Shown in pieces: positions 9,206 through 16,648 of a DNA stretch of 64,000 bases. A program made the position numbers and the translations under genes. The stretch comes from an uncultured Lachnospiraceae bacterium. GTDB taxonomy: Bacteria; Bacillota; Clostridia; Lachnospirales; Lachnospiraceae. The stretch's first letter is position 1. Each line of letters begins with the position of its first letter. Where the stretch lies: positions 1-64,000 of the forward strand of contig CANPXP010000006.1 of assembly GCA_947586255.1 (NCBI GenBank), given 5' to 3'. The notes under the pieces were generated by a model. It made no database searches and was not told the origin of the DNA. It saw only the letters and a program-made list of their open reading frames with translations.

Positions 9206-11483
9206 ACTGCTTCTTTTCCATACCTTTCCACCGAAATACAACCGCCGCCAGGCCGAGCGCCGAGACGAGCGATATCGCTTCCGCCACCCGCCAGTACCAC
9301 GGTTCTCTGTATTCGATATTGATATAACCGTCGAATCCCGGCGGGAGAGAAAATTCAATTCGTTTCGCATAACCGTCGCTGATCGCATATTCCCGCCCGC
9401 TGTCATCCGTCACGTGATATCCCTTATAATAAAACATAGGCGCGTCCACCAAGCCCTTCTCCTCATCAGAGGCAACGCAGTGAAGCCGCATGCTGCTGCC
9501 TCTGCGCTCCACAATCACCGCCTCCTTCATATGTTCCGCAGAGACGTCGGAGGAAAGGTTCTGCAGCATACCGTCGTTGATTTCATTCCGCAGATACTCT
9601 CCCTTCTCAATGTGATAAGTGTCCAGTTCGGCGTAGCTATACGGCGCGATAAATCCGTAATTGTCCGCATACTCCGAGGCGAAGTAACCCATCATCACCA
9701 TAGCGACCCCGGCGATGATCCATCCAGCCCGCGTTATTCTCCCGCTGTCCATCCTAATCCCGCGCAAAAGCTGCATAAGCAGAAGACACAGAAATATGAT
9801 CGCTATACCGATATATCTGTAGGGAAACTGCACCTGCGACATGATCTCAAAAAGAATACAGTGATCCGCCAGGTAATCCCAGGGAAAAACATTCAGCGTA
9901 ATGCACATGGTCAGACCTGCAGCGACGGTGAGAAAGCGCAGCATCTTATCCTTCGTCTTTGTACACAGCGGCACCGCAACCAGAAACGCCGTCATCAGAA
10001 TCAGCCCCGGAGACAGAAATCTTCTCCCCACAGTCTGGTCAAGCATCTCGTGATTCAGCGTTAACTTCCTAAAAAATGTAAAATATTCGCCAACCGTCAT
10101 CCCATATTCCTGCACGGCGATATTTACCATATCCTCCCTCAAGTGAAGTGGCACGTTGAATGCATAGTCCAGAAAGGGCACAAGAAAATATGCGCTCAGG
10201 GCACATGTCCCGGCCACCGCCAGCAGATATACCTTCACAGTCTCCCTGCGGAGGGTTTTTCGGAACAAAGCTATGCAGACGAACAGCATGGCAAAGGCAA
10301 CCATCTCCGCACTCAACATATGTGTCATAAACAGGCCGCTCATTCCTACAGCCAACAACAGCGCGTTTTTTCTGTATTGCCTGTAATCCCGCACGTCATC
10401 CATATAGATCCGCCAGACTGCCGCAGCCATAAGCGGCATAAACATCATGGCGCTGTATTCTCCCACCGCTGCCCGCGCATATATGTTGATCATCCGATAG
10501 GAGGCTGTACAGTACGCTAACGTCGCGATCAAAGCAATTCTCGTATCCCTGCATATGCGCTTCATACTGTAATAAGAAATCGCCGTAGTTCCGACATTGA
10601 TCAGAAATACATAAAACTTGTAAGACGTCGTGACAGAAAATCCGAGCAGATTCATGAGCGCCGGCAGATACAACAGCAGATCACCGTAACAGACAGATAC
10701 CGGGTACCCGTAGCCGTCCATCCACTCCGATGACAGCCTCACCGGAATATGCCCCAGCCGCAGTTCCCGCGCAATGCCCCCGATCCGCATCAGATGGAAC
10801 CACAGATCATCTCCCGCGACTATGTCGTCCATGAACAGTGGAAGCGATGAGAGCAGCGCAATCCCCGCCAGAGCCGTCAGGACATCCCTGTGCTTTTTGA
10901 TGCTGTCCGACAGAAGCAGACAGATATCCAGGCTCAAAAACAGTGTCAGAATAACACACATTCTCTTCAGAATGCCGAAAAAAGTCGGTGCAATACTGAT
11001 GCCGGTAACCTGCAGATACCCTGTTCCGTCATAGATGACCTTGAACTCAAAATGATCGACCTTGTCGCTGACGGCAAAGTCATACCGCAATGTATTGCTG
11101 TTTCTGCTCAGGCGTGCCTCTTCTCCTTTCAGATGAAAGGAGTCCTCTTGATCGTAGACTCCGCATTCTTGGTCATGATCGCAGAAATACTCGACTTCGA
11201 TTCGATAGGTTCCGGATTTCAGGCTGATATCTGGTCCGTAAATCAGCTCAATCGGCTGATCCCCGGAATATTTACTCTCATCGATCTGCCAGCCGTTCCT
11301 GACGTCATACACAACATAATCGGAGCTCCAATCTGAAACGGACAGATCCGGCATTTCCCTGTTACGACGCTGCAGCTGCGCCAGCGACACGACTGCCATG
11401 ACAATAACAGCCAGCACCTGAATCAACAGTACAAGCTTTATTTTCCCTCTTCGGCTGTCCAATATTGCAGTTTTTCTTCTCAT
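9180..11483 (-). CDS. Large polytopic membrane protein, GT-C-like (YfhO / PTPS-related type)
   Basis: The 767-residue protein has one N-terminal membrane segment, an outside beta-rich domain (about 30-170), a block of roughly a dozen membrane segments (about 175-590), a second outside domain and a last membrane helix near the C-terminus. The first long loop after the membrane block begins contains GDDLWFHLMRIGGIAREL followed by WMDGYGYPVSVCYGDLLLYLPAL, which resembles membrane proteins annotated as 6-pyruvoyl-tetrahydropterin-synthase-related or YfhO-like. Paired acidic residues in this loop are typical of GT-C glycosyltransferases that use lipid-linked sugars. The substrate is unknown. Start ATG 11483 is preceded by GGAGGA. 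It sits between mraY and murD and overlaps murD; by eye it is richer in AT and in ATA/AGA codons than its neighbours, suggesting acquisition. Confidence 0.7.
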   Translation of the reverse strand: MRRKTAILDSRRGKIKLVLLIQVLAVIVMAVVSLAQLQRRNREMPDLSVSDWSSDYVVYDVRNGWQIDESKYSGDQPIELIYGPDISLKSGTYRIEVEYFCDHDQECGVYDQEDSFHLKGEEARLSRNSNTLRYDFAVSDKVDHFEFKVIYDGTGYLQVTGISIAPTFFGILKRMCVILTLFLSLDICLLLSDSIKKHRDVLTALAGIALLSSLPLFMDDIVAGDDLWFHLMRIGGIARELRLGHIPVRLSSEWMDGYGYPVSVCYGDLLLYLPALMNLLGFSVTTSYKFYVFLINVGTTAISYYSMKRICRDTRIALIATLAYCTASYRMINIYARAAVGEYSAMMFMPLMAAAVWRIYMDDVRDYRQYRKNALLLAVGMSGLFMTHMLSAEMVAFAMLFVCIALFRKTLRRETVKVYLLAVAGTCALSAYFLVPFLDYAFNVPLHLREDMVNIAVQEYGMTVGEYFTFFRKLTLNHEMLDQTVGRRFLSPGLILMTAFLVAVPLCTKTKDKMLRFLTVAAGLTMCITLNVFPWDYLADHCILFEIMSQVQFPYRYIGIAIIFLCLLLMQLLRGIRMDSGRITRAGWIIAGVAMVMMGYFASEYADNYGFIAPYSYAELDTYHIEKGEYLRNEINDGMLQNLSSDVSAEHMKEAVIVERRGSSMRLHCVASDEEKGLVDAPMFYYKGYHVTDDSGREYAISDGYAKRIEFSLPPGFDGYINIEYREPWYWRVAEAISLVSALGLAAVVFRWKGMEKKQYGQKSLAG

Positions 11484-11547
11484 CAGTCTTCCTCCCGCAT
11501 TCGGGCTGCCGTCCGCATTTTCTCTTCGTCCCCTCATATCAAACCGT

Positions 11548-12504
11548 CTATACGCCCATCAGCGCTGCCAGGCACAGAAGCGCCGTCACGATGGAGAACA
11601 CTGCGACCACTCGGGTTTCCGACCAGCCGCACAGTTCAAAATGATGGTGAATCGGCGCCATCTTAAAGATGCGCTTACCTCCGGTCAGCTTGAAGTATGT
11701 CACCTGCATGATCACCGACAGCACCTCGATCATGTAGATAAAGCCCACAATCACAATAAAAAGCGGCATCTGCATCATGTAAGCCGCAGCCGCCACAAAA
11801 CCGCCCAAAGCCAGCGAGCCGGTGTCTCCCATGAACACGCTGGCCGGATATACGTTAAACAGCAGGAATCCCAAAAGCGCACCGGCCACCGCGCAGGTGA
11901 TCGGCTCAATGCCGCTGCCCGTCCCGATGGCCACGACGCTGAAGAAAGTCGCCACCAGCACCGTGACGGAGCTTGCCAGGCCGTCCAGACCGTCGGTAAA
12001 ATTGACGCCGTTGACCGTGCCGATCACGATAAAAAACAGGATCGGTATGTTCCATATCCCAAAATCGAGAACCACGCCGTCCAGAAACGGCACCTTCATC
12101 GCCAGCGACACATCCGTATACCGCATCAGATAATAGACGAAGACACCCGTCACCACGATCTGCAGCGCGAACTTCTGCCACGGGCGAAGACCCATCGAAC
12201 GCTTCAGCACAACCTTGATGTAATCGTCCATAAATCCGATCAGACCAAAGCCCAGCGTGAGAAACAGAACCGGGATGATCCTCGGATAATCTCTGACAAA
12301 GACAAGGGATGTGACCACTACACTCACAAGAATCAGAATCCCGCCCATCGTCGGCGTTCCGTTCTTCTTCAGATGACTCTGCGGGCCCTCCTCCCGCACT
12401 GTCTGTCCGACCTTGAGACGCCTGAGAAAAGGAATCACAAAGGGCCCAAGCGCCACGCTGACCGCAAACGATATCAACACAGACATTAAAATCGTCGAAT
12501 TCAT
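11548..12504 (-). CDS. mraY: Phospho-N-acetylmuramoyl-pentapeptide transferase (MraY)
   Basis: Integral membrane enzyme that transfers phospho-MurNAc-pentapeptide to undecaprenyl phosphate to form lipid I. Ten membrane segments fit the sequence, with family motifs GTPTMGGI, FMDDYIKV, NFTDGLDGLA, VFMGDTGSLALGG and the histidine-rich MAPIHHHFEL. The start at ATG 12504 is supported by GGAGG five bases upstream and gives 318 residues. It lies 32 bases downstream of the 3' part of spoVD; murE, which normally lies between these two, has moved to 40996-42465. I find no convincing promoter in the short gap before it. Confidence 0.97.
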   Translation of the reverse strand: MNSTILMSVLISFAVSVALGPFVIPFLRRLKVGQTVREEGPQSHLKKNGTPTMGGILILVSVVVTSLVFVRDYPRIIPVLFLTLGFGLIGFMDDYIKVVLKRSMGLRPWQKFALQIVVTGVFVYYLMRYTDVSLAMKVPFLDGVVLDFGIWNIPILFFIVIGTVNGVNFTDGLDGLASSVTVLVATFFSVVAIGTGSGIEPITCAVAGALLGFLLFNVYPASVFMGDTGSLALGGFVAAAAYMMQMPLFIVIVGFIYMIEVLSVIMQVTYFKLTGGKRIFKMAPIHHHFELCGWSETRVVAVFSIVTALLCLAALMGV

Positions 12505-12536
12505 ACACCCCTCCAAAAAAGATATATGGTAAAAAC

Positions 12537-13191
12537 CTAAGTTTTATTATAGTCCATCTCCTCCAAATATGGAAGAATGTTTTCAAAAAGCTGCCGCACG
12601 ACCGGCGCCGCAATCTGGCCGCCGTAATAAGTTCCCTGCGGATTATTGATAATCGCAACCGCCAGCACCTGCGGGTCGTCCGCCGGTGCGAAGCCGAGGA
12701 ACGAAGCGATGTATCTGCCGCTCCCTCTCGGCAGCGTCTGACTGGTGGCCGTCTTACCGCCGATGCGGTATCCCTCCACCGCGCCGTTTTTGCCGCTGCC
12801 CTCCGCCACCACCTGCTCCAATATGTACCGCATCGTCGCGGAGGTCTCCTCGGACACCACATGATCCCTGACCGGATAGGAGAATGTCTCGCTGTTTCCG
12901 CCATCCGCATCCGCCGTCCGTACGCCGAAATGCGGCGTCACCCGCCTGCCGCCGTTGATGATCGAGGAGGCCGTCACCGCCAGCTGGATCGGCGTGATCT
13001 GGAAGGACTGTCCGAAGGAGATCGTCGCAAGCTCCACCGGACCGATATTGTCCACATCGTGCATGATCGTCCCCGCCTCCCCCGGCAGATCGATGCCCGT
13101 CTTATCCAACAGCCCGAACTGCCTGAAATAAGAGTAAAACCGCTCCGCGCCGATCCGGAGTCCCACCGTGATGAACACCGGGTTGCAGGAA
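12537..13191 (-). CDS. spoVD: spoVD, 3' part (separated by the inserted element)
   Basis: This segment encodes the second half of a SpoVD-type class B penicillin-binding protein: NPVFITVGLRIG, the SFGQSFQITPIQLA region and IGGKTATSQTLPRG, which occupies the place of the KTG motif but reads KTA. It has no Shine-Dalgarno or plausible start of its own. In-frame stop TAA lies at 13200-13202, the recombinase stop, just outside the 9-bp core (13183-13191). When the core is joined to the copy at 16665-16673, the codons read TCC TGC AAC, giving SCN and continuing in frame for 215 residues to the stop at 12537. The C-terminus ends soon after the transpeptidase domain and lacks the PASTA domain found in B. 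subtilis SpoVD. Confidence 0.92.
13183..13191 (-). repeat. Core of the element's attachment site, spoVD 3' side
   Basis: The coding-strand core TTCCTGCAA is shared exactly with 16665-16673. Outside it the two flanks differ: here CGCAGC precedes and CCCGGTG follows. The core encodes the serine, cysteine and start of the asparagine codon of the SxN active-site motif. The recombinase stop is nine bases away. Confidence 0.85.
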
Positions 13192-13199
13192 GCTGCGTA

Positions 13200-14900
13200 T
13201 TATAGAGTCCCACTCCTGTGCACATACCGCGCCGTGATCCGAAACAGATTTTCACCGGCCGTCCCGTCCTGCGGGGAAATATCTGCCTCCCGGATCTGCG
13301 GCATACCGGGCAGCGCGTTCCTGTCAAAGAATATCTCCAGTCTTCCGTCCGAATATACCATGATCCTTTTGATTCCGGCAATGAATCCCCGCGCCCTGGC
13401 CTGCCGGATAATATCCCCGTCGGCCAAAGACTCCCTGATTTTTTCCAGCCGCCTCTCACAGTCGGCGCGGGAAGCGCCTGTCTGTTCCAGATCGCTGATC
13501 CGCGCGGCAAGCGGCGCCATCTGCTCTTCCAACTGTCGATTATACCGCGCGAACTCCCCGTCTGCAATCGTTTCGTTCATCAGCTTGTCAAACAGGACGT
13601 CCTTTTTCCCGGAAAGCTTCCCATATTCCCGCCTGCACCGGCTCAGCTCCTCTTTCGCCGGATTGTCCCGCATCGCTCTCCGCGCGGCGGCAAGCGCCTC
13701 GCCGACAACGCTCTGCTGCGCGCCGAAAATATTCTCGCACTGCTCCGCGCATACCGCCTCAAGCAGCTGATGGAGCTCCTCATCCAGAAGATTGATATTG
13801 TCACAGCCCAGCGGATTCTTCGCCTTCCGCCCGGCCGTCAGCGCCGTCGAACATTTCCACTCCGCGATCCTGCGCCCCGCCTTCCCCGACCGGAAGGAGG
13901 ACCTGTAATACACCTGTCCGCACTCCGCGCAGTAGAGCTTCTGCGACAGGTCATACATGCCCGCCTTGGACAGATCCCTCCGGTAATCCCCGTACCGGTT
14001 CCCGATCCGCCTGCCTTCCAGCGCCCGCAGCGCCTCCTCCTGGCACTCCTTCGTGACGATCGCCGGCAGCGCGTTCTCTATATAGATCCACTCCTCCGGC
14101 GGCAGATTGACGAACCTGTGCGCCTCGAAATCGTACTCTCTGGTGTGGATGACCATCGTGCCGTGCGCCCGGGGCGAATACAGCATCTTGCGCCACTGCA
14201 CGTTCGAGATCCGTTTCCCGCTCTTGCCGCGGATGCCCCGCTCATACATGACGTTGGCGATGGTGTAGAATCCTGCTCCGGAGCGCGCCATGGCAAAAGC
14301 CTCTCTGTAGGCCGCGGCCTCCGCCTCGTTGACGACATACACGTCCTTCTCTACCCTGTCCCAGCCGAACATCGGTCTGGTGATATTCAGGCCGGCGCTC
14401 CTGCCCTGTCTGTGCTGCTCCTGTCTGCGGCTGTGGGAGTTTTTGATCTTCTTGGAGAGCTCTCTGCTGAACTCCTCCGCCAGAATCGCCTTGATACCGG
14501 AGATCAGCCCGTCATCCGGCGTATAGAACCTGTCATCAATATAGATGTAGAGACGCTTGCCGGTCTCCGTGAGTCGGTTCAGGAACAGGTACCAGTCCTT
14601 CGCCGAACGCATGAGCCGGTCGATGGACTTGATCATCACGATATCGAAACAGTCCTTCTCCATGTCCTCCAAAAGCCGTCGGTACTCCGTCCGATTCTTC
14701 ACGGACGTTCCCGACTCGCTCTCGATATACTGCGCGGTGATCAGCCAGCCCTTCCGTGCCGCGATCTCCCGGCTCTCCTCCGCCTGGACCTCCAGCGCGT
14801 TCTTCTGCGCCTCCTCCTCTGTGGAACAGCGGTTATAGATACCGACGCGCTGCCGCGGCAACGATCGCGCATGAGAGTTCTGCCCCATGCCGCACCTCAC
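13200..14900 (-). CDS. Large serine recombinase of the spoVD element
   Basis: Site-specific recombinase likely to join and exchange the two cores. The N-terminal resolvase domain contains VGIYNRCSTEEE with the catalytic serine (S26 counting from the GTG) and the arginine-bearing SIDRLMRSAKD. The recombinase domain follows (RPMFGWDR to MLYSPRAHGTM), then a zinc ribbon (YCAECGQ, later a cysteine pair) and a coiled coil (about residues 420-480). All expected residues are present and the frame is open, so the enzyme looks active. The start is GTG 14900, overlapping the TGA of the small ORF as GTGA, with AGGA upstream; ATG 14888 with GAGGTG is an equally good alternative. Its stop is nine bases from the core, in the same frame as spoVD. 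Confidence 0.95.
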   Translation of the reverse strand: MRCGMGQNSHARSLPRQRVGIYNRCSTEEEAQKNALEVQAEESREIAARKGWLITAQYIESESGTSVKNRTEYRRLLEDMEKDCFDIVMIKSIDRLMRSAKDWYLFLNRLTETGKRLYIYIDDRFYTPDDGLISGIKAILAEEFSRELSKKIKNSHSRRQEQHRQGRSAGLNITRPMFGWDRVEKDVYVVNEAEAAAYREAFAMARSGAGFYTIANVMYERGIRGKSGKRISNVQWRKMLYSPRAHGTMVIHTREYDFEAHRFVNLPPEEWIYIENALPAIVTKECQEEALRALEGRRIGNRYGDYRRDLSKAGMYDLSQKLYCAECGQVYYRSSFRSGKAGRRIAEWKCSTALTAGRKAKNPLGCDNINLLDEELHQLLEAVCAEQCENIFGAQQSVVGEALAAARRAMRDNPAKEELSRCRREYGKLSGKKDVLFDKLMNETIADGEFARYNRQLEEQMAPLAARISDLEQTGASRADCERRLEKIRESLADGDIIRQARARGFIAGIKRIMVYSDGRLEIFFDRNALPGMPQIREADISPQDGTAGENLFRITARYVHRSGTL

Positions 14901-15040
14901 GTTCTGTCCTGCGCGGGACTTAAGATCTGCTCCCGCATCCGCAGTTTCTCCTCCTCGCTGATCAGTCCCCTCTGCGCCAGAATTTCAGAAATGTTGAGCA
15001 GCAGCTGTTCCTTGGCTCTTTCCATACTTCTCTCTTTCAT
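14897..15040 (-). CDS. Small protein coupled to the recombinase, candidate directionality factor
   Basis: The conserved-looking part is MERAKEQLLLNISEILAQRG followed by LISEEEKLRMREQIL, a small helical protein with a C-terminal helix resembling SHOCT-type modules; I do not recognise a named family. I place the start at ATG 15040 (47 residues); ATG 15025 is also possible. Farther upstream starts would fall in or before the putative promoter at 15073-15102. Its TGA overlaps the recombinase GTG, so both are made from one message in fixed ratio. Large serine integrases often need a small directionality factor to recombine hybrid sites, and this protein is the only such candidate in the element. 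That role is inference. Confidence 0.6.
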   Translation of the reverse strand: MKERSMERAKEQLLLNISEILAQRGLISEEEKLRMREQILSPAQDRT

Positions 15041-15072
15041 ACTGCCTGTTCCCATGTACAAGTTCTTGCTCC

Positions 15073-15102
15073 ATTCTATTCTGAGAGAATCGGCAATATT
15101 AC
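15073..15102 (-). promoter_or_regulatory. Candidate sigma-E promoter for the recombinase operon
   Basis: On the minus strand GTAATATT (15095-15102), 14 bases, then AATAGAAT (15073-15080). The sigma-E consensus, as known from B. subtilis, is KMATATT, 14-15 bases, CATACAHT. The -35 matches fully, the spacing is exact and the -10 matches at six of eight positions. It lies just after the terminator of the cargo operon and just before the small ORF. A sigma-A promoter of good quality is not visible here. The region is AT-rich, so a chance match is possible. Confidence 0.45.
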
Positions 15103-15133
15103 TTTCGTCGCACAAAATACTTTTCTTCCGTAA

Positions 15134-15171
15134 CAAAAGGGCACTCGGGATCGCTCCCAAATGCCCTTTTG
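15134..15171 (-). terminator. Terminator between cargo genes and recombinase operon
   Basis: A long stem pairs CAAAAGGGCA (15162-15171 read on the minus strand) with TGCCCTTTTG (15134-15143), with an inner GGGA/TCCC pair, followed by a short T-rich stretch. It begins 11 bases after the stop of the upstream exported protein gene and should keep cargo transcription out of the recombinase. Confidence 0.8.
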
Positions 15172-15182
15172 AAACTTCCTTT

Positions 15183-16055
15183 TTATTCTTTTCTTACCCA
15201 GGTAACAGTACCGTTGTATGAGTATTTTCTGTCATAGGAACTGTAAGTCTGAATATCAAGTGCATTTCCTCCACCAGTCACACTTGGAGTAACCCAAAAG
15301 TCACTTGGATGATCGACAGAGACGCTAATAGTATGTGTTTGGTATGTATATCCGGCGGGTGCATATATAATGACATGTCTGTAGTTGGACATATCGTTAC
15401 TATTCCTTATGGTGGTACCCGAGTTTGCGAAAGATTGAACTATCGTATCACCGGCAGTCTTGTAATAAGTGCGATTATCCTCACCTGTTCCCAACAACAG
15501 CTGCCCGTCCACATAGGCGACCTTTCCGGCGCTCAAATCATCCGCCGTAGCTGCCGCCAGACCGATCTCTTCCGCGCCGGAAGTATCTTCCCCGGAGGAA
15601 GCCGTGATCAACTTGCCGTCCTTCGTCTTATAATAGGTATCCCCCGACAGCTCGGCGATCCCCGCCGCCGACGACTGACTGTACGTGATAGCCGGCGTCA
15701 GCATGCGGAACGTCGGCTGCGCGGGCTGTGACGCCTGCGCGTCTTTCTCGCGCGTGACGCTTCCGTCTCCCCGCAGATAGACGCCGATCCCGTTTAACGC
15801 AGTCAACGCATCCAGCATCCCGGACTTATAGCTCTGCTCCAGCGTGTCAATCTCGCCCGCAAGATAAGCGAGGTCTCCCGTATCGATCACCACCGAGCCG
15901 CCTCCATAGTTCACGATTCCCTTCGATTGGATTTTGCCGGCGCGCCCGCCGCCCTCCTCTGCCAGGACGCTTCCGGACGCCATCAGCGCCGTGACCAGAA
16001 TCGCCAGGATCACCGCTCCCGCTCCCAACAATATGCTTCTCTTTTTCTGATTCAT
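15183..16055 (-). CDS. Exported protein of unknown function carried by the element
   Basis: The 290-residue protein begins with a signal peptide or anchor (MNQKKRSILLGAGAVILAIL, ending near SGSVLAEE). The first mature segment, KIQSKGIVNYGGG to DLAYLAGEIDTL, matches in spacing the mature part of the preceding small protein, so the two are paralogous at this domain. The central segment has TADDLSAGKVAYVDGQLLLGTG, a pattern I associate with repeats in phage or surface fibre proteins, and two copies of a YYKT motif. The C-terminus is Ser/Thr/Tyr-rich and beta-like. No cysteines or enzyme motifs are apparent. It is followed by a terminator and is likely co-transcribed with the smaller paralogue. 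Its benefit to the host or element is unknown. Confidence 0.75.
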   Translation of the reverse strand: MNQKKRSILLGAGAVILAILVTALMASGSVLAEEGGGRAGKIQSKGIVNYGGGSVVIDTGDLAYLAGEIDTLEQSYKSGMLDALTALNGIGVYLRGDGSVTREKDAQASQPAQPTFRMLTPAITYSQSSAAGIAELSGDTYYKTKDGKLITASSGEDTSGAEEIGLAAATADDLSAGKVAYVDGQLLLGTGEDNRTYYKTAGDTIVQSFANSGTTIRNSNDMSNYRHVIIYAPAGYTYQTHTISVSVDHPSDFWVTPSVTGGGNALDIQTYSSYDRKYSYNGTVTWVRKE

Positions 16056-16070
16056 GCCGTTCTTTCCTCC

Positions 16071-16292
16071 TTACTGTGCAAACTCCGCATACAGCCTGTC
16101 CACCTCTTCCTGCAGATAGTGAATGTCCGAGGCGTACACCGCCACTTCCTGTCCCTCGCGAAACACAAGGTTTCCCTTGCTGTGAATCGCTTCCTCCTCC
16201 GCCAGAACGCTGCCTTTCGCGCCGAGCGAAATCCCCAATGCGCAGACCGCGCCGGCAAGCGCAAGCGTTCCGCTTCCCCTTTTCTTTTTCAT
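16071..16292 (-). CDS. Small exported protein of the element, paralogue of its neighbour
   Basis: The 73-residue product has a signal peptide (MKKKRGSGTLALAGAVCALG, with a likely cleavage near SVLAEE) and a short mature part AIHSKGNLVFREGQEVAVYA followed by SDIHYLQEEVDRLYAEF. Its mature part aligns with the N-terminal domain of the next gene (IQSKGIVNY, DLAYLAGEIDTL), ending in what looks like a coiled-coil helix. The start at 16292 is fixed by GGAGGA seven bases upstream. Fifteen bases separate it from the next gene. I do not recognise a named family. Confidence 0.75.
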   Translation of the reverse strand: MKKKRGSGTLALAGAVCALGISLGAKGSVLAEEEAIHSKGNLVFREGQEVAVYASDIHYLQEEVDRLYAEFAQ

Positions 16293-16534
16293 ATTTCGTC
16301 CTCCTTCCGCCTCCATCCGACACCGGCACAGATACCCCTCCGTATGCGCCTGCAATGCCGCGCGCATACAACAGATGACAGCGCGACATCGCCAGCAGAT
16401 TTCCACTCATTTTCTCAAAACAGCTGCAACTTCCCCAAATCCAATTCAAAACCGCAAACACTGTGGAAGCTTTGCCCGATACGGGCCGACTGATAACGAT
16501 ATCAGGATAGAAACTATATATGTTTGATTTTTAC
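16293..16534 (-). other. Long untranslated leader of the cargo operon
   Basis: About 240 bases separate the expected transcript start from the first cargo gene. I see a small hairpin (GCCCGTATCGGGC, near 16474-16486) but no recognisable riboswitch class, no convincing small gene and no further repeat. Confidence 0.4.
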
Positions 16535-16564
16535 ATTATATACGGAACGACATGCTCCCGTCAA
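16535..16564 (-). promoter_or_regulatory. Strong sigma-A-type promoter of the element's cargo genes
   Basis: On the minus strand TTGACG (16559-16564), an 18-base spacer and a perfect TATAAT (16535-16540). It lies inside the element, about 95 bases from the core, and points to the two exported protein genes. It implies expression in growing cells, before any excision. Confidence 0.8.
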
Positions 16565-16648
16565 CTATGACTTGTATGAAAAATTGCACAAAACAGTTGT
16601 TCTCCGAACGTCTTTTCGCGAATCCATTTCCGGTGAAACAACTCTACG

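Noticed and set aside
14897-15160. An 87-residue version of the small ORF before the recombinase
   Set aside because: Its start would lie inside the cargo terminator and upstream of the promoter candidate; the added residues look non-coding.
13218-15221. A 667-codon open frame on the plus strand opposite the recombinase
   Set aside because: It is an antisense shadow of a GC-rich gene; its Arg/Leu/His-rich product shows no domain, and the recombinase on the other strand has all expected motifs.
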